DNA of 64,000 nt. It comes from Selaginella moellendorffii (lineage: Eukaryota > Streptophyta > Lycopodiopsida > Selaginellales > Selaginellaceae). This document shows positions 36,131 to 49,652 of this stretch, in pieces. Position numbers and translations under genes: made by a program. Under the pieces are notes generated by a model. It made no database searches. It was not told the DNA's origin and was given only the letters and a program-made list of their open reading frames with translations. The stretch lies in contig NW_003314361.1 of NCBI RefSeq assembly GCF_000143415.4, positions 537,739-601,738 on the forward strand. Reading direction: 5' to 3'. Every line of letters begins with the position of its first letter. The first letter of the stretch is position 1.

Positions 36131-38240
36131 TGCGAATCAGGATCTGGCGGCTAATGTAAAACCAATTTCTGTACAATATATCGGTTAGAAAAACAAATTT
36201 ATATTAACAATTCGATAAAAGTGGTAATGACCAAGAGCAACTGTCAAATTACCCTTGACTTCCATCTGCACAACCATGAGATAAGGTTGGAGCGCAGAGC
36301 AATAGGGCAGCATTTCGTTTTCAGAGAAATACTTTATTCTTGGATGATTGTCTTTGCATGTGTCCTGGGAAATCTCTTCTGAGAGCGTCATTGTCATCCT
36401 TGTCATTGAGCTGGCTAAAGAGCAAGGCTAAAAGATCTCAGAGCTTGAGCGATAGTAATTCTGTAGATGTTTGTGAGTGAAAAATGGCCTCAGATTTGAG
36501 ACAGTTTAACTCACTCAGTATCATCTGGAAGATCAATATCAGGAAAGGTTCCTGAGCTAGGTTTGTTAATTTTATGGATTTGGTACTTCATTGATACTTG
36601 TATAATGCCTTGTTCAGTTGAATGTTTTATGTGTTTATGCTGGCTAATCCCACAGAACACGGCATTATGCTTTTGGTCATTTAATGCAGAAGTTTGTAGA
36701 TGGCGGATCCTGTCATAGAGTAAAATTGATAGAGTCTTCACCATTTATCTTATGTTTCTTCATGGATAAATGCCTAAACTTTGGCATTCCCGAGTCTTAG
36801 AAGAGCTAGCAAGCCACACAGTTTGATCGATTGTTGCCTCCAAACAAAGGTCTCTCTTTCGTTGCTACATGTTTGCAACAACTGAGTTAAAACAGAAACC
36901 CACAATATTACCTGCATGACACTGACAGTCCTGGTTGAGCAATCATCCTCAGAGCAGCTGGAAGTTTGGATGCTCTCAAATGAAATAGATTATGCAATCT
37001 AACAACCCCTAGGTTGAGAGGTTTGAGATTGATCCCAAAGTTCTCAATAGCTTCCTCAACTTTCTGACCTCCAACATGCTCCCCAACGTTGCCATTGGCA
37101 CATTTTCTTGAGCTATAGTCCAAGCTCTCTTCATGCATATGGTAAATTCTTTTGGAATTTTGACAACTTGGAGCTGTAGTCCAGTTGAAGAGGAGCTTCA
37201 CAGGTGGCTAGGAATATGGCAAGCTTTAGGTGGTTAATCGCAAGCCACTTAAATGAGTACTTGTATCCTAGGGAGATCTTAGCACAGCTCAAGGGGCACC
37301 AAAGGCTCCAATTCTGCAGCAGGAACCATTAGAAGATCTTTCCTTAGATGGTGACTAAGTAAGACACTATTGAGAGCATGATAGTTACCAGCATGATTGC
37401 CACCACCTCATCACTACCAGGAGGAGAGTGGTATAATGCCATTGTGCCTGGCCATTACGTGCTCAAAATCTGCACGTTAGGAATATTCTTGGTGCCATCA
37501 CTTTGTCTGGAAAGTCTCGGTGCTATGCCCCGCATGTCCCATGCAAAAAATATTATGCACACAATCAAGTTTAGATTGTTATTATAGCAATCCAAATGTA
37601 ATTGTGTGCATAATATTTTTGTATGCAATTGAAAATAAAAATATATATCTGCATATGTGCATATTCAAAATATTGTAAATTAAAAAATAACTGAAATAAT
37701 AAGAACATAAATATAGAATATTCAAAAATTTAAAAAGTATTTAGTATTCATTTCTAGTTAAAATAACTCTCTGATTCTTTACTAGCATCAATTGATAAAA
37801 ATGCTATCAAACTGTGATTTTATCTAATCAAGCTATGAGAAGCAAAGATCTCCTCATCTGCTTCACAATAGGAATCCCCACAAGCCTCTTGAGGACCTGA
37901 TCTATCATATTCTGCAAATAATATTCTCATAGTATGGATTTTTTTCAACTCATGAAAAACATTTTTGCAGATCCCTTTCTCAAAGCTGCTACCAATGTAT
38001 ATTTTAGAGGACTATTAATCCATAAGAAGATTGCTACAAAAGTCATTTAATGTAAATCCAGTTTAAAATGCTCTTACTAGAAGAACATTCAGCATGCATC
38101 TAAATAATATTGTAAAATCCATCCAACAAAGTAGTAATAAGACATTCAATACAGAGATTTGTCAAATTTACAGCTAAAAATGTACTGTTTCAATCTCCAA
38201 AAACTGATTTTTTTGTCTTCTCATTGTCCATGGATCATCA
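36131..38240. other. AT-rich intergenic region with a foldback element
   Basis: Low-complexity AT-rich DNA with no supported gene. Frames such as 36511-36744 and 36908-37201 (minus) and 37378-37587 (plus) show no motif. A tight inverted repeat at about 37543-37626 is listed separately. Confidence 0.5.
37543..37626. repeat. Short foldback (hairpin) element
   Basis: The left arm contains atattatgcacacaat and the right arm attgtgtgcataatat, an almost perfect inverted match of about 21 bp. The inner parts (ttagattg and caatccaa) extend the pairing, leaving a loop of roughly 10 nt. The total is about 84 nt. It could be a tiny MITE or a small-RNA hairpin; sequence alone does not decide. Confidence 0.7.
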
Positions 38241-41200
38241 TCAAGATGGTGCCAGTTGCGTTGTCTCAAGCATGATGTTGAGCTTTTGCCTGTGACGATT
38301 GGAGTTCGTGGAAGCGTCCCATGGCATCCGCTGCAGTGGCTTGAGCAAGCTTGGATTGGCGAGAAATCCCCCGGTGCGCTGGAAGTTGAGAAGCTTAGAC
38401 CGGAACTGTGCCTTCATGCTCTCGGACACTCCCATGGTTTTCTTGAGCGGGATGGACTTGGCCGACGACCTGTCGTGCTCCCATCTGTGCGTGAGGAAGC
38501 TCGACGCCAGCGTCGTCATCTCGTGGAGCGTCATGGGGAGCGCGTTGGCGTTCTTGAGCGCCAGAGCTCGTCCCTGGTGTCTCTGGCAGTGAGCACACTT
38601 GGTCTCGGCTGGAAGTCCGCTCACGCTCTTGACGTAGCCCCGGGTGGTGAAGCAGTGATCCTGGTGGTCGTGTTGGTGGCGATGGTGGTGGTGGTGGTGG
38701 TGGTGCTGCTGCTGCTGCTGCTGCTGCTGCCCGATGGTGCTACCTTTAAGCTTCTTGGTGGTGAAGAAGTCCGAGATGGTCTTGCTGCCGAAACCAAGTG
38801 TGTGATCATGCTGCTGCTGCTGGGGAGAGTTTGACGACGTTGTTTCCAGCTCCGACGAGTGCTCCCTGCGATGGTGGATCGGGATCTTCGGGCATGGCTG
38901 TGCTTCCACCCGGGGAAAGAGAATGTCGTTGAGTGTCGTGGTGGCCTCGTCCACTGCCGAGCTTCGAGCTGAGGCTGAGTCCGGCCTTCTCCCGCCAACT
39001 CGCTCCGGTATCTCGTCGAAGAGCTCCACCAGCCTTTGCACGCTTTCTTCCCGATCGCCTGGAGCTTCCTCGACTTCCACTTGGACAATCTCTTCCTCCA
39101 CCTCCATCGCTCTCGACTTTGGCGTCGACGTCGCGGGAGAGGTGATGGGAGATCCAACCAGTGACATTGCCATGGACACGGAAGAAGTTCCCAGGGAGAC
39201 TGTCGGCGATGGCGATTTCTTTCCGAGCCTGCTCGACGAGCGCTTGACAGTGGTCGTCCTGGTTGTGGTTGTGGTGGTGGCGGTCATCGTCGTGGTCGTG
39301 GTTGTCACGGTTTGTCCATCGTTTCTCACTCGGCAAGCAGCGGCGGCGGCGGCAGCGGCAGCAGCAGCAGTAGCACGTTGGCTCAGTGCCTCTTTCCTCA
39401 GGATCGCTACGTTCTTGGCCGCTTCACGAGCTCTCTTTCGCAGCTCCATCTCCGCCCGCCGCTTCTCAGCCTCCTGCCTCACCACCTCTTCCTGCCTCTT
39501 CTCCTCCTGGACTTTGGCTATCTCTTTCTTCACTTTCATGTCAAAAGAGTGCGTGAAGAGCTCGGAAGCTCCGGCTAGGCACCGGTCGTAAAACTTTTGC
39601 AAGTTGGCTTCCTCGGTCGGGTAGATCATGTCGAAGCTGCCCCTGGTTTCGCCCTCGACGTGGTTCTCGCAAGTTTCCTTTGTACTGACTTCCTCGGCTA
39701 CGTCAGAATCTTCGCATTCCTCGACCAGCTTCCCATAGAGCCTGAGCTGCGAGTCCCGTCTCTCTTCCATCTTAACTTTGCTCATTCCTGTGGGATCGAT
39801 GTTGACGAGCTTCAGAGTGTCGAGGATAAGTGCCTCCTTCACCATGTAGTCCAGCGGAGTGTCTATAGAAAACGAAGGAGAATGGTTCACCTAGAGAAAT
39901 CTCCCAGTCAAAAACTCGTGCTCGGCAAAAGTAAAAGCTCGGTTACACTACCTCTAGCAGCCATGGCTTGCACTTCTCGTCGACAAGAACATCCAAGCCA
40001 AGCAGCTCAAAACACGAGCGTCCATTGTCGTCCTCGTTGAGGCACGTCTTGTAGCTGTGAGCGAGAACTGGGACGATGGCGATGACGGTCAAGACCACCA
40101 TCCTTTTGATCTGCTCGTAGAGCTGATTGGTGTCAAAGCCCTCCGCCGCCAAAGCCTTGAACAACGCAGTGAGTGTCCACTTGCTACCTTTGTTCACTTC
40201 GGTGGTACTGCTGTTAAACTCAAACTTGGAGCTGTACTTGTTGAGCGAGTAGTTCGTGAGGTGCATCCGGCTCACTTTGATGTTCTTGTGGTCGGGCTTC
40301 ATGTACTTCTCCGTGCAAAATCGAGCCAAGCCTTCTCTGCAAATGCAAACGATGGATTCAGCCATGGAACAACGTATAGAAAACACAGGACGACTTACCT
40401 GTACAAGTAAAGTCGCAGTGGATTGCACGACAGTATCAACACGTAAATCCGCAAATCAAACTTGTAGCCATTGAGCAGCATCGGCTTGGTGAGGTACTTC
40501 TGTGCCACGAAGTTTGCTCCATGCAGACCTTTCATGGCGTTCTTCACCTCGTCGGAAGTTTGGACGAGAACAACGCCTCGGCCCTGTGGAGAGGACGAGA
40601 TCAAATGGCAGATCTTCACGCTATAGAATTCAAAGAAAGAGAGAGTTAAGTTACCATGGAGCCAGTGTCGGGCTTGAGAATGTAAGTTCGCGGCTTGGGA
40701 GTGTTAAATCTTGCCATGAACTGCGTGAGCTGGTTGGGGAGGATGAAAGCGCGCGGGAAGAACTTATATGCTGCAGGAAAGATCCTGTAGACATAGAATA
40801 TCAAAGTGCCTGAGCAAAGCAACAGTTACCGACGATCACGGAAGAAACGAGCAAATAGTTCTCTAACTCTTAAAGAGATTGTCAAAGCAAAAGCTTGCGA
40901 AACATGAACGAGAACTTACTTGCGCATCATGGAGAGGTTGCGAGCCAGCGCCTTCTTGCGGCAAATCTCCAGCATTCCCACGAAATGGTTGATCTTCTGG
41001 CCGCGCTTGAGCATCATGAGCTTGTCGGGACCGATCGAACAATCTGTTCTTCCAAGAGAGAAGAAAACGAGCGTGAGATGAGTTTCGCGAAGAAAACGAT
41101 GGAGCTAGCTCGAGATCACCTGTCCAGATGAGATGCCATGGCTTGCTATCATCGGTGGTCACCTCCCAGCCCAGCTTTCGCAGCACGATGCGAAGGATTT

Positions 41201-41336
41201 GATAGCGGCAGCACGAGAGATCCACGCGAATGTAGCCACACACGGCCTTCTTCTTCTTCTTCCTCCTCTTCTTCTTCCTCTTGGAGTTGAGACCCGGGGC
41301 GACGATGGCCAGCGGCATCTCACTCCTGGCTCTCAT
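38241..41336 (-). CDS. Tubulin polyglutamylase, TTLL6/TTLL13 type
   Basis: Adds glutamate side chains to tubulin tails, mostly on axonemes and basal bodies. Six exons (about 41336-41120, 41043-40920, 40784-40655, 40583-40399, 40336-39952, 39890-38241) give 896 residues. The TTL domain reads LRKLGWEVTTDDSKPWHLIW, KINHFVGMLEICRKKALARN, TYILKPDTGSMGRG (ATP-binding Lys), YKFDLRIYVLIL, RMHLTNYSLNK and FELLGLDVLVDEKCKPWLLE, then VNHSPSF. The last exon holds a long helical Glu/Arg-rich stretch (KKEIAKVQEEKRQEEVVRQE), then low-complexity Ala, Thr, Gln and His runs that may vary in length. The N-terminus carries a Lys/Arg run (about 20-32). The family is lost in seed plants except for TTLL12 (to my knowledge). 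The gene is divergent to the TPR gene, 350 bp apart. Confidence 0.92.
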
Positions 41337-41685
41337 CGCGGGCGCCCAATTGGATCAGCATGCCCGGCCAGGGCATGAGCTCGATCGATCCATGATCAGC
41401 AGCAGTAGCCACTGGGTGAAACCGCCGATCCTCTGGGAAAACGCTTGGGGTTCTTCACGCACCCCATCGCCCCCCAAGCATTCACTGTGCTGTGGACTTG
41501 GATCGCGCAGCCAATCACCGCCGCCACGCTTGGCATCTCTCCCTCCCATCGCTCGCCGCCCACGCCTCGAAGGGCTGCTATGCCGGCCGAATCTGACGTG
41601 GCGCTTCCGGCGCCCACGGTGGACGCCACCTGGCGCCGCCACGTCCGCCCTAATGTTTTAAAACCCTAGCTTAGCGCTGCGAGCT
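41337..41685. promoter_or_regulatory. Divergent promoter between the TTLL and TPR genes
   Basis: A 349-bp GC-rich spacer between opposite start codons. AAACCCTAG (telo-box) lies at 41661-41669, 17 bp before the TPR ATG. The GC content keeps several frames open on both strands, but none has a motif. Confidence 0.55.
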
Positions 41686-43232
41686 ATGGAGGCGGGGAAG
41701 CACCGCGAGGAAGGGAATGCGCTCTTCAAGTCGGGGAACTATCTCAAGGCGGCGGCGGTCTACACGCAGGCGATCAAGGCCGATCCCGGCAATGCCACGC
41801 TCTACAGGTAAGAAACGGGCTGGATTCTTCTTCGATCGCGTCATTCGTTTTCGTTCTTGGTGCGCAACTGCAGCAATCGCTCGGCGGCGTTTCTAAATCT
41901 TCTCAAAGTTACCAAAGCTCTCGCGGACGCTGAGACGACCGTCAAGCTCAATCCGACATGGGAAAAGGTTCTTGCATTCTTTCTTCTTTCCCAAGTTGGA
42001 GTGGATCATCTTGCAACTCTTGTCCCGTTCATTCATTATAGTAGCGCTTCAAGGATTTGTGCTTGAGTGGATCATCTTGCAACCATCAGTCATTCATTCT
42101 AGTATGACTTCAAAGATTTTTATTTGAGTGGATGATCTTGCTTGCATTTCATTCATTCATTCTAGTAGCGCTTCAAGGATTTTTTCTTGAGTGGATCATC
42201 TTGCAACGATCACTCGTAAAACAATGCCTCCGGTGTTTCTACAGGGGTATTTCAGGAAAGGGTCGGCACTAGAAGCCATGGATCGCTACGATGATGTAAG
42301 CTTTACGTTCTTTGTGCCTCGATACTTATTGATGCCTTCGCTTGCGCAGGCGCTTGTTGCGTACCGAGAAGCCTTGGAACAAAATCCCCAGAGCGCAGAA
42401 GTTGCCAGTAAAATCAAAAGGCTCTCGCAGTTGATCAGAGACAGAAAACGTGCCAAAGAGAAACTGGCAAAATCAAACGGGACTACGACAAGCTCGGCAC
42501 TGGAGAAGATCAAGACCGAGTTTGTGAGTATAGAATTCCCCTCTACACTACAGTCTTTAATTTTCGATTTGGCAGGGCGACACAGATATCGAGAAAAAGT
42601 CTTACAACTTTGTCAAGGAAGTTATTGAATCGGGCATGAGGGAATGGAGCGAAAACCATGGAAAACTAGATCCAGCTGTTCGTTTCTCCGTCGGGAATCC
42701 CCCAAAGCCACCAGCTGAAGAGGTTGCAACGCTCGTCTCGATTTCCAAGGTATACACGAAGCTCTTCTTCCTCGTTCTCAAACTGACTTTCGTTTGTTTT
42801 AAGGCGTTCGAGTCTCCGGACACATTGTCCAGTTGTGTGTCCTTTCTACGACAGTATGCCGTAGATACAGCTTCAGAGTGCGCTTGCGTGGTGGTGTCAA
42901 AAGCAAGCATCGCCTATCCACAGGTAAGAAGAAGTTCTGTGTTTTTGAGACTTCAGCTTGTAAAAAAACGATCTTTTACTCACAGGTGTGGAAGGGCCAA
43001 GGCAGTCGGAAGTGGAAACACACACAGTCAGACGGATTCTTCGTACAATTGGAGGCACCGTCGCTGAGAAGAGCGTGGTTTATTTCTAGTTTTGTTGACA
43101 AGGGGCAGACAATTTGCAGGTAGAAGCTTAGCGATTTCCTTATCTGCGCTAATAAAACCTGTATTCTCTTGCAGGGACATCGAATCTCTTGATATCGATT
43201 TGCATGCAGTCATGGCTCCGCTTTTTAGATAG
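41686..43232 (+). CDS. TPR co-chaperone-like protein, TPR3 type
   Basis: Eight exons give about 308 residues. Three tetratricopeptide repeats fill residues 1-~115 (EEGNALFKSGNYLKAAAVYT, LYSNRSAAFLNLLKVTKALA, GYFRKGSALEAMDRYDDALV). The carboxylate-clamp residues expected for Hsp70/Hsp90 C-terminal EEVD binding are present (N in GNALF, N in SNRSA, K and R in FRKGS). A charged helix follows, and then a conserved C-terminal domain reading AFESPDTLSSCVSFLRQYA and VWKGQGSRKWKHTQSDGFFV. This matches Arabidopsis TPR3 (At1g04190) as I remember it, a partner of Hsp90/Hsp70. The large second intron contains an imperfect tandem repeat, unusual beside introns of about 50 nt elsewhere. Confidence 0.82.
41999..42215. 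repeat. Intronic tandem repeat, about 63-bp unit, 3.4 copies
   Basis: Units start with gagtggatcatcttgc at 41999, 42065, 42126 and 42189, and each continues cattcattctagtagcgctt with small changes. Unit lengths are 66, 61 and 63 bp, and the last is partial. The array fills most of the second intron of the TPR gene. Confidence 0.9.
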
Positions 43233-45016
43233 TGTATTCAACTTGCTACGGACGAGTTTTAACCCCGCGTGTACAATCACTCAAACTGGTGCTGCTTCTC
43301 GGCAAAGAGATGGAATGATCAACGAGGCAACGAGAAGCAAAGAAAAAAACCTGTGAGTAGTTTCAAAGTTTTCTCTTGGATCGGATATGGCTTAGAATTA
43401 AGAGTGAAAAGGAGGGGATGGACCCGAGATGGAGATGGTGTGCCCGACACCATCGTCACGCAGTGACAAGCGACGAGCTGTTGAGCTTGGTTAAGCGGTC
43501 AATTTGCCAACAAGCTCTCTTTGTTTGCGTAGCTCGAGTGCCACAATCAGCTGGAAGGAGTGGGATAAGCAAGCAAAGAAACAAGCAAGCAAGACGAACA
43601 AGACGATGAGCTCTCAAGCGAGAAGAGAAAGAAGAAAAAACTATGGCAGAGCTTTGATCCGTGAGCCATGTTGGTTGGCTTGTCTCCATCGCTAGCGCTA
43701 TTCGAAGATTAAGATTTTGGACATCCATGCCATGTCTCTATAAAAAATCGATTTTTTCTCTGAGGAGGTCCTCTAAAGTATAGAGGAACGTACGTGAGTC
43801 CTCATTTATTAGCTGGGCGCCGTCAGATCTTAAGACAGGAGAGAGATCCTGGGCCGTTAAATAAGATGAGACAGCAAAGCGCCGCGTGGCACCATCTGGG
43901 GTTTTAGGGTCGTCGTCGTCGTCGCGGGGCATCTTCTTGGCGGGCGCGCATCATCCTGGACGCGATCGATCGCATTTCACTCGCCAGCGATCGATCCATC
44001 GCATTGGTGAGTTGATGATCCCCCTCCCGGAGTGAGTAACGCGGGATGGCGATCTTCCGCGATTCCTTTCTTTGCGATCATGGATTTCGCGTGTGTGCTT
44101 GCTTGCTTGTGCTTGTTTGAGAGCTAGCTAGGTCGCGCTAGGCGTAGTGCTTGTGCCGTGATGCGATCATACATCCAACGCATTGCACAGTGTGTGTGTG
44201 TCTGTGTGTGTGCGCTTTCAAGCTTTGCTAGTATTGAGCCAACTTAGTCTAAAGTTTGTCGCTGGGAGGTGGGGTCTCTAGCGCACAGACTGTACACAGT
44301 GTGTGAGCGTGTGCGCAGTTTTCTCTCCTTTTGTGTGCGCGTTTTCTCGTTGAATCTTCTCTGGCTGCTGGCTAAAATTTTTTCTCCTTCTTTCTTCTAT
44401 CGCAGTGACAAAAAAGTTTGTAGCTGGCTTGCTCGCTCGCTCGCTCGCTCCTTCCTTTTGATTTGAGTGATTGTTTGTGTCAGTCGTGGCTACTTCTTCC
44501 CGATTTCGCATTGGGTGTCAGGTCAACGTGCTACAGGGCGCTTGCATACCAAATTCCTTTTTTTTTCTCGAGTCTCTTCTTCTTCCTTGCTTTGCCTTGC
44601 TTTGCCTTGCTTGTATGTAGAAATGGTATGTATATAGGCTTTCTTTGTTTCTATGTGTCCTGAGCTAGGAACACTAGGCGTGGTGGTGATAAAGAGTTTT
44701 TTGTTAGCGGTTTGTCGCGTCAAGGGAGATGCTCTCTACAGTAGCCTGATTCGTGTAAGCTCTGTAGACTATTTCTCCTCTCCTTTCTCGGTCTGTCTTT
44801 CCCAATTCTTGTGGTGTGAAGGTGAAGGGGTCTAGATCTGGTTTGTCTCCCTCATTCTGTTTCGTCGCGCTTGAGCTTGGTGCAAGTTCTCTCCGCTGTC
44901 TTCTTCATGGTACGTTTTCCTCTTCTTGTACTGGCTCGGCCGAGATCTTGCGGACGAATTTGACGCTTGCTTTGCTCCGCGGTTGCAGTGACCACTGCTG
45001 AAGTCGCAGCGCTGCT
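43233..45016 (+). promoter_or_regulatory. Promoter, leader and long 5' leader intron of the IQD gene
   Basis: 43233-43960 is spacer with no gene; a 64-codon minus-strand frame at 43738-43932 is low-complexity and not credible. From about 43960 the sequence looks like a leader exon (gatcgatccatcgcattg) ending at a gtgagt donor (44007). The matching acceptor ggttgcag ends at 44988, 28 bases before the ATG. The intron of about 982 nt is pyrimidine-rich with cttgctttgc repeats near 44590-44610. Long leader introns often raise expression in plants (known); that role here is inference. Confidence 0.55.
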
Positions 45017-46425
45017 ATGGGTGGATCACAGAAGTTGTTCCAATCGCTTGGAATCATCAAAGTCAAAAGCTCATCTGAGGAAAATGTAAGACCTCTTCTT
45101 CCTTCTTGCAATTTTGTCTTTGGCACTGTCTCTGAGCACCAAATTGCTGGCTAGAGATGGCTGACATCTTGCAACAATCATTAATGTTCTCCCTGACTTA
45201 AATTTTCTTTGCAGCAGAAGAAGCCGAAGAAGGCCAAGGGAAGAAAATGGAAGTTCTGGAAATCGTCTATCCATGCCACAGATGACAAGCCGCAGGTGGT
45301 GGTGAGGAAACCCGATTTTCCCCATGGTTCTCAGGACTGGGCTGCCGTTGTTATCCAGACGGCCTTTCGCGGATATATGGTAAGCACAGTAGCTGCTTGA
45401 GTTTCCTGCTCATCTCTTGGATTTCCAGGCTCGGAGAACGCTCCGTGCCATTAAAGGTGTCATTCGGTTGCAAGCGCTCGTCCGTGGTCGCACCGTCAGA
45501 AAGCAAGCTTCCATCACGCTTCGGTGCATGCAGACTCTGGTCAAGGTCCAACGCGCTCGCCAGACGCGACTTCACGAAGCGTCCACAATGCGTACCATAA
45601 CTCATCGCCCGATTCCAACCGACAAGACTCCAGAGGTCTGCTTTCGCTTCCTGTTGTAGCAACTTTGAGATGAGCGTGTCTCGTTCTCGCAGAAAGGATG
45701 GGCTGATGGAGTTCGCACGAAGGAAGAAATGAAGACAAGGATCCAGCAGAAGCACGAAGCGGCTGTGAAGCGCGAGCGCGCCTTGGCGTATGCTTTCTCA
45801 CATCAAGTAAGTCACAAGCTAAAGATGTTGTTTTGATTGACTCCTTTCGCAGTGGAGGGCTCATCCTCGACCACCAACGAAAGGCGCGGAGAATCCTGAA
45901 TGGGAGTGGGGGTGGCTGGAGCGTTGGATGGCTTCACGCCCCTGGGAGAATCACACCGTGGAGGAAGTTCTAAAGAATGGAGTCCACAGCAAGAGCTCCG
46001 TGCAACCGCCGAGCAAGAGTCCCAAGGAGAGCGAATGCGTTGACTCGCCAAAGAGCGTCCAATCTAACAGTAAGTTCCAGCCGACACCGGCCTCCGAGAT
46101 AAGCTCGCCAGCGTCCGTCAAGGTCACTTCCACTCCAGGCAGGACGACGAGCAATGGCTACACCAATTACGTGGTGGTGAACGGGGTCGAGAAACCGGTG
46201 GTCAAGTCGAGGTACATGAATCCCAGGAAAACTCCAGGCACTCCGGACCAGAGCAAAGATCGACCATCCAGCCTTCCAAAGCAGAGACCATCAAGCGAGG
46301 ATCTTGAGTTCCAAAAGAAGCGGCTCTCACTCCCAACACCCAAGATCAAGGCTCTCAACAAAGAAGTGACTACTCCCACAAAGTCTCCGGTGGTGACGCC
46401 CAAGAAGGCTACCATGGTGCTGTAA
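45017..46425 (+). CDS. IQ67-domain (IQD) calmodulin-binding protein
   Basis: IQD proteins bind calmodulin and usually decorate microtubules or the plasma membrane as scaffolds. Five coding exons give about 375 residues. The basic N-terminus reads [14 protein letters not shown]. The IQ67 domain (about 65-130) holds [20 protein letters not shown] and [18 protein letters not shown], spaced and split by an intron between the first IQ motif's conserved residues (GYM|ARR), as is diagnostic of the family. Then come [13 protein letters not shown] and the family's [15 protein letters not shown]. The C-terminal DUF4005-like part is Ser/Pro/Lys-rich ([18 protein letters not shown]). It ends about 480 bp before alpha-tubulin, whose product forms the microtubules these proteins often bind; the adjacency may be chance. 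Confidence 0.93.
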
Positions 46426-46807
46426 GCTAGCTCCGCGTCCTCCTCAGGTACGAAGCTCCAGAGATTTGCTTCCTCTTCTCTACTCGCTGGTCGTCACAGT
46501 AGCTATCAATCATGTTTTCACTAACAGGAGCTCGAGAGATTTGTGTCCTTTGGAGCTGTGCCAAGCACTCACGATCAAGGATAAAAAGAAAGGCACACAA
46601 GATAGAGTTTTGCGTGGGATTTGATTGATCGATAGCTCTCTCTCTGTCTCTTTTGTGTAATTTGCTTTTTTTTTTAAGTGGCTTTTGTAAATACAAGAAG
46701 AATGTTCCTTTAAAGAAGAATTCTGGTAACTAACTGCTATCGTTCAGCCGGCATGGCGGTTGCCACCACTGGAACGCTTCACATGAATTACCGTTACTCA
46801 CCGACGA

Positions 46808-46816
46808 GTATAAAAA
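46808..46816 (+). promoter_or_regulatory. TATA box of the alpha-tubulin gene
   Basis: TATAAAA within gagtataaaaactgg lies about 100 bp before the tubulin start codon at 46910. If used, transcription starts near 46840. An upstream frame opening at 46753 would then lie mostly outside the mRNA. Confidence 0.55.
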
Positions 46817-46867
46817 CTGGTCAGGCGAAGAGGAGAAGAGCTCCTGTTAGTTCCAAGTGTCTGCTGA

Positions 46868-48456
<1,589 letters not shown>

Positions 48457-48484
48457 CTAGACCAGCTTTCGTTGTAGAGAACCG

Positions 48485-49652
48485 CTATTTCTTGAAGCTC
48501 TTCTTCTTCACGTAAACCGTAAAGCTACCTGGAAACTCGTAAGTTCCATCTCTCAGCTCCCTCTGCGTCTTGTAGAACCAGTCCATCTTGATGTTGTCGA
48601 TGGGTATCGTCGTGCAATCTGTACCCGGTCCCATCTTTCTGGCCTTCACCACCCTGTAAGCGTAGAGCAGCACGTCGATGTCCGAGATATACTCGATCGT
48701 GTTCCTGTAAATCCCATCCGCATCCGGCTTCATGGTCGACAGCTTCGCTTTCACTCGCTCGATGTGAGGATCCGAGGAGAAGAAGCGAGGCGTGTAGTCG
48801 TACTTGTTTGCGATCCTCAAGTACTTGTCTAGCTCCCCGCGGAAGTATCTCATCCTCTCCTCGCTGGTGGCGTTCTTGGGCATCGTCTTGTAGTGCAAGC
48901 TCTCGTTGGGATTGGGATCCAGTCCACTTCGTTGGCCCTTGGGACGATCCCTCACAAAGTCGAGATCTTCGTCCTTGACATCCGTGGTCATGCTAAACTG
49001 GCGCTTGAGCTCGGCCCACTTGTCGAAAGGTATGTCCCCTCGCAGCTTCTCAACGTCGAAGTCATCAACGTCCAAGTCGTCGTCCTTCTTCCTCTTCTTC
49101 GGCATGGAATCGTGTTGCTTCTTCATCTCGATCCAGTCCTCGTACGAAACTCCAGCTCTCGCGAACGGCGAGAACTTGTAGTCCGTCGAGAAGGAGTAAT
49201 CCACGTCCTCGTCGTCCTCCGTGTCCACCTCCGAGTCCGAGCTGGGCTTGTAATTCTTGTCGAAAAAGCCGTAGAACTTTGTCTCGGTGGTGGGCTTCGG
49301 GAACTCGTAAGTTGGATCCAGATTCTTGGCGCCGTCCGGATCCTCGTCCCATACCTCGGGATCGATATCCAAGTCCTCATCGTCGTCCACTTCCTCTTCT
49401 TCATCGAAATCCTCGCTATCGCTACGCGAGTAGCTGCGGGAAAAACCTGGAATAAAGAAAATCCATATCTAAGGCCGGATCAAAAATTTCTTCACGCATA
49501 CCGAGTGATAGAGACGATGGAATCGTGGCGATCGCGCCGCGCATGGACCTGTGCGGCTAATCCATTCAGACCTAGGCGCTAGAAAATCCGAAAAGCTGCT
49601 CGCTTACCTTGCGATCGACAATGTAGGGCGATAGCGCCATGGAAGTCGCCAT
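48485..49652 (-). CDS. PTAC6: pTAC6/PAP8-like plastid transcription protein
   Basis: Probable subunit of the plastid-encoded RNA polymerase complex in chloroplasts, required for plastid gene expression and greening. Three exons: a short one opening MATSMALSPYIVDRK, a second with NGLAAQVHARRDRHDS (together a transit-peptide-like, Arg-rich, acid-poor N-terminus), and a main exon. Total about 357 residues. After a Glu/Asp-rich stretch the conserved C-terminal half reads FRGELDKYLRIANKYDYTPR, KPDADGIYRNTIEY and KMGPGTDCTTIPIDNIKMDW. This matches pTAC6 as I remember it. PKKRKK (about residue 155) is a candidate nuclear signal, and PAP8 is reported as dually targeted to plastid and nucleus. The third exon's acceptor is tttttcccgcag; the earlier ttccag would put a stop in frame. 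Identity rests on memory of the family. Confidence 0.7.

Noticed and set aside
43738-43932. A 64-codon minus-strand frame opening with an Asp run
   Set aside because: Low-complexity opening from a gtcgtc repeat, no motif, and it lies in the IQD promoter and leader.
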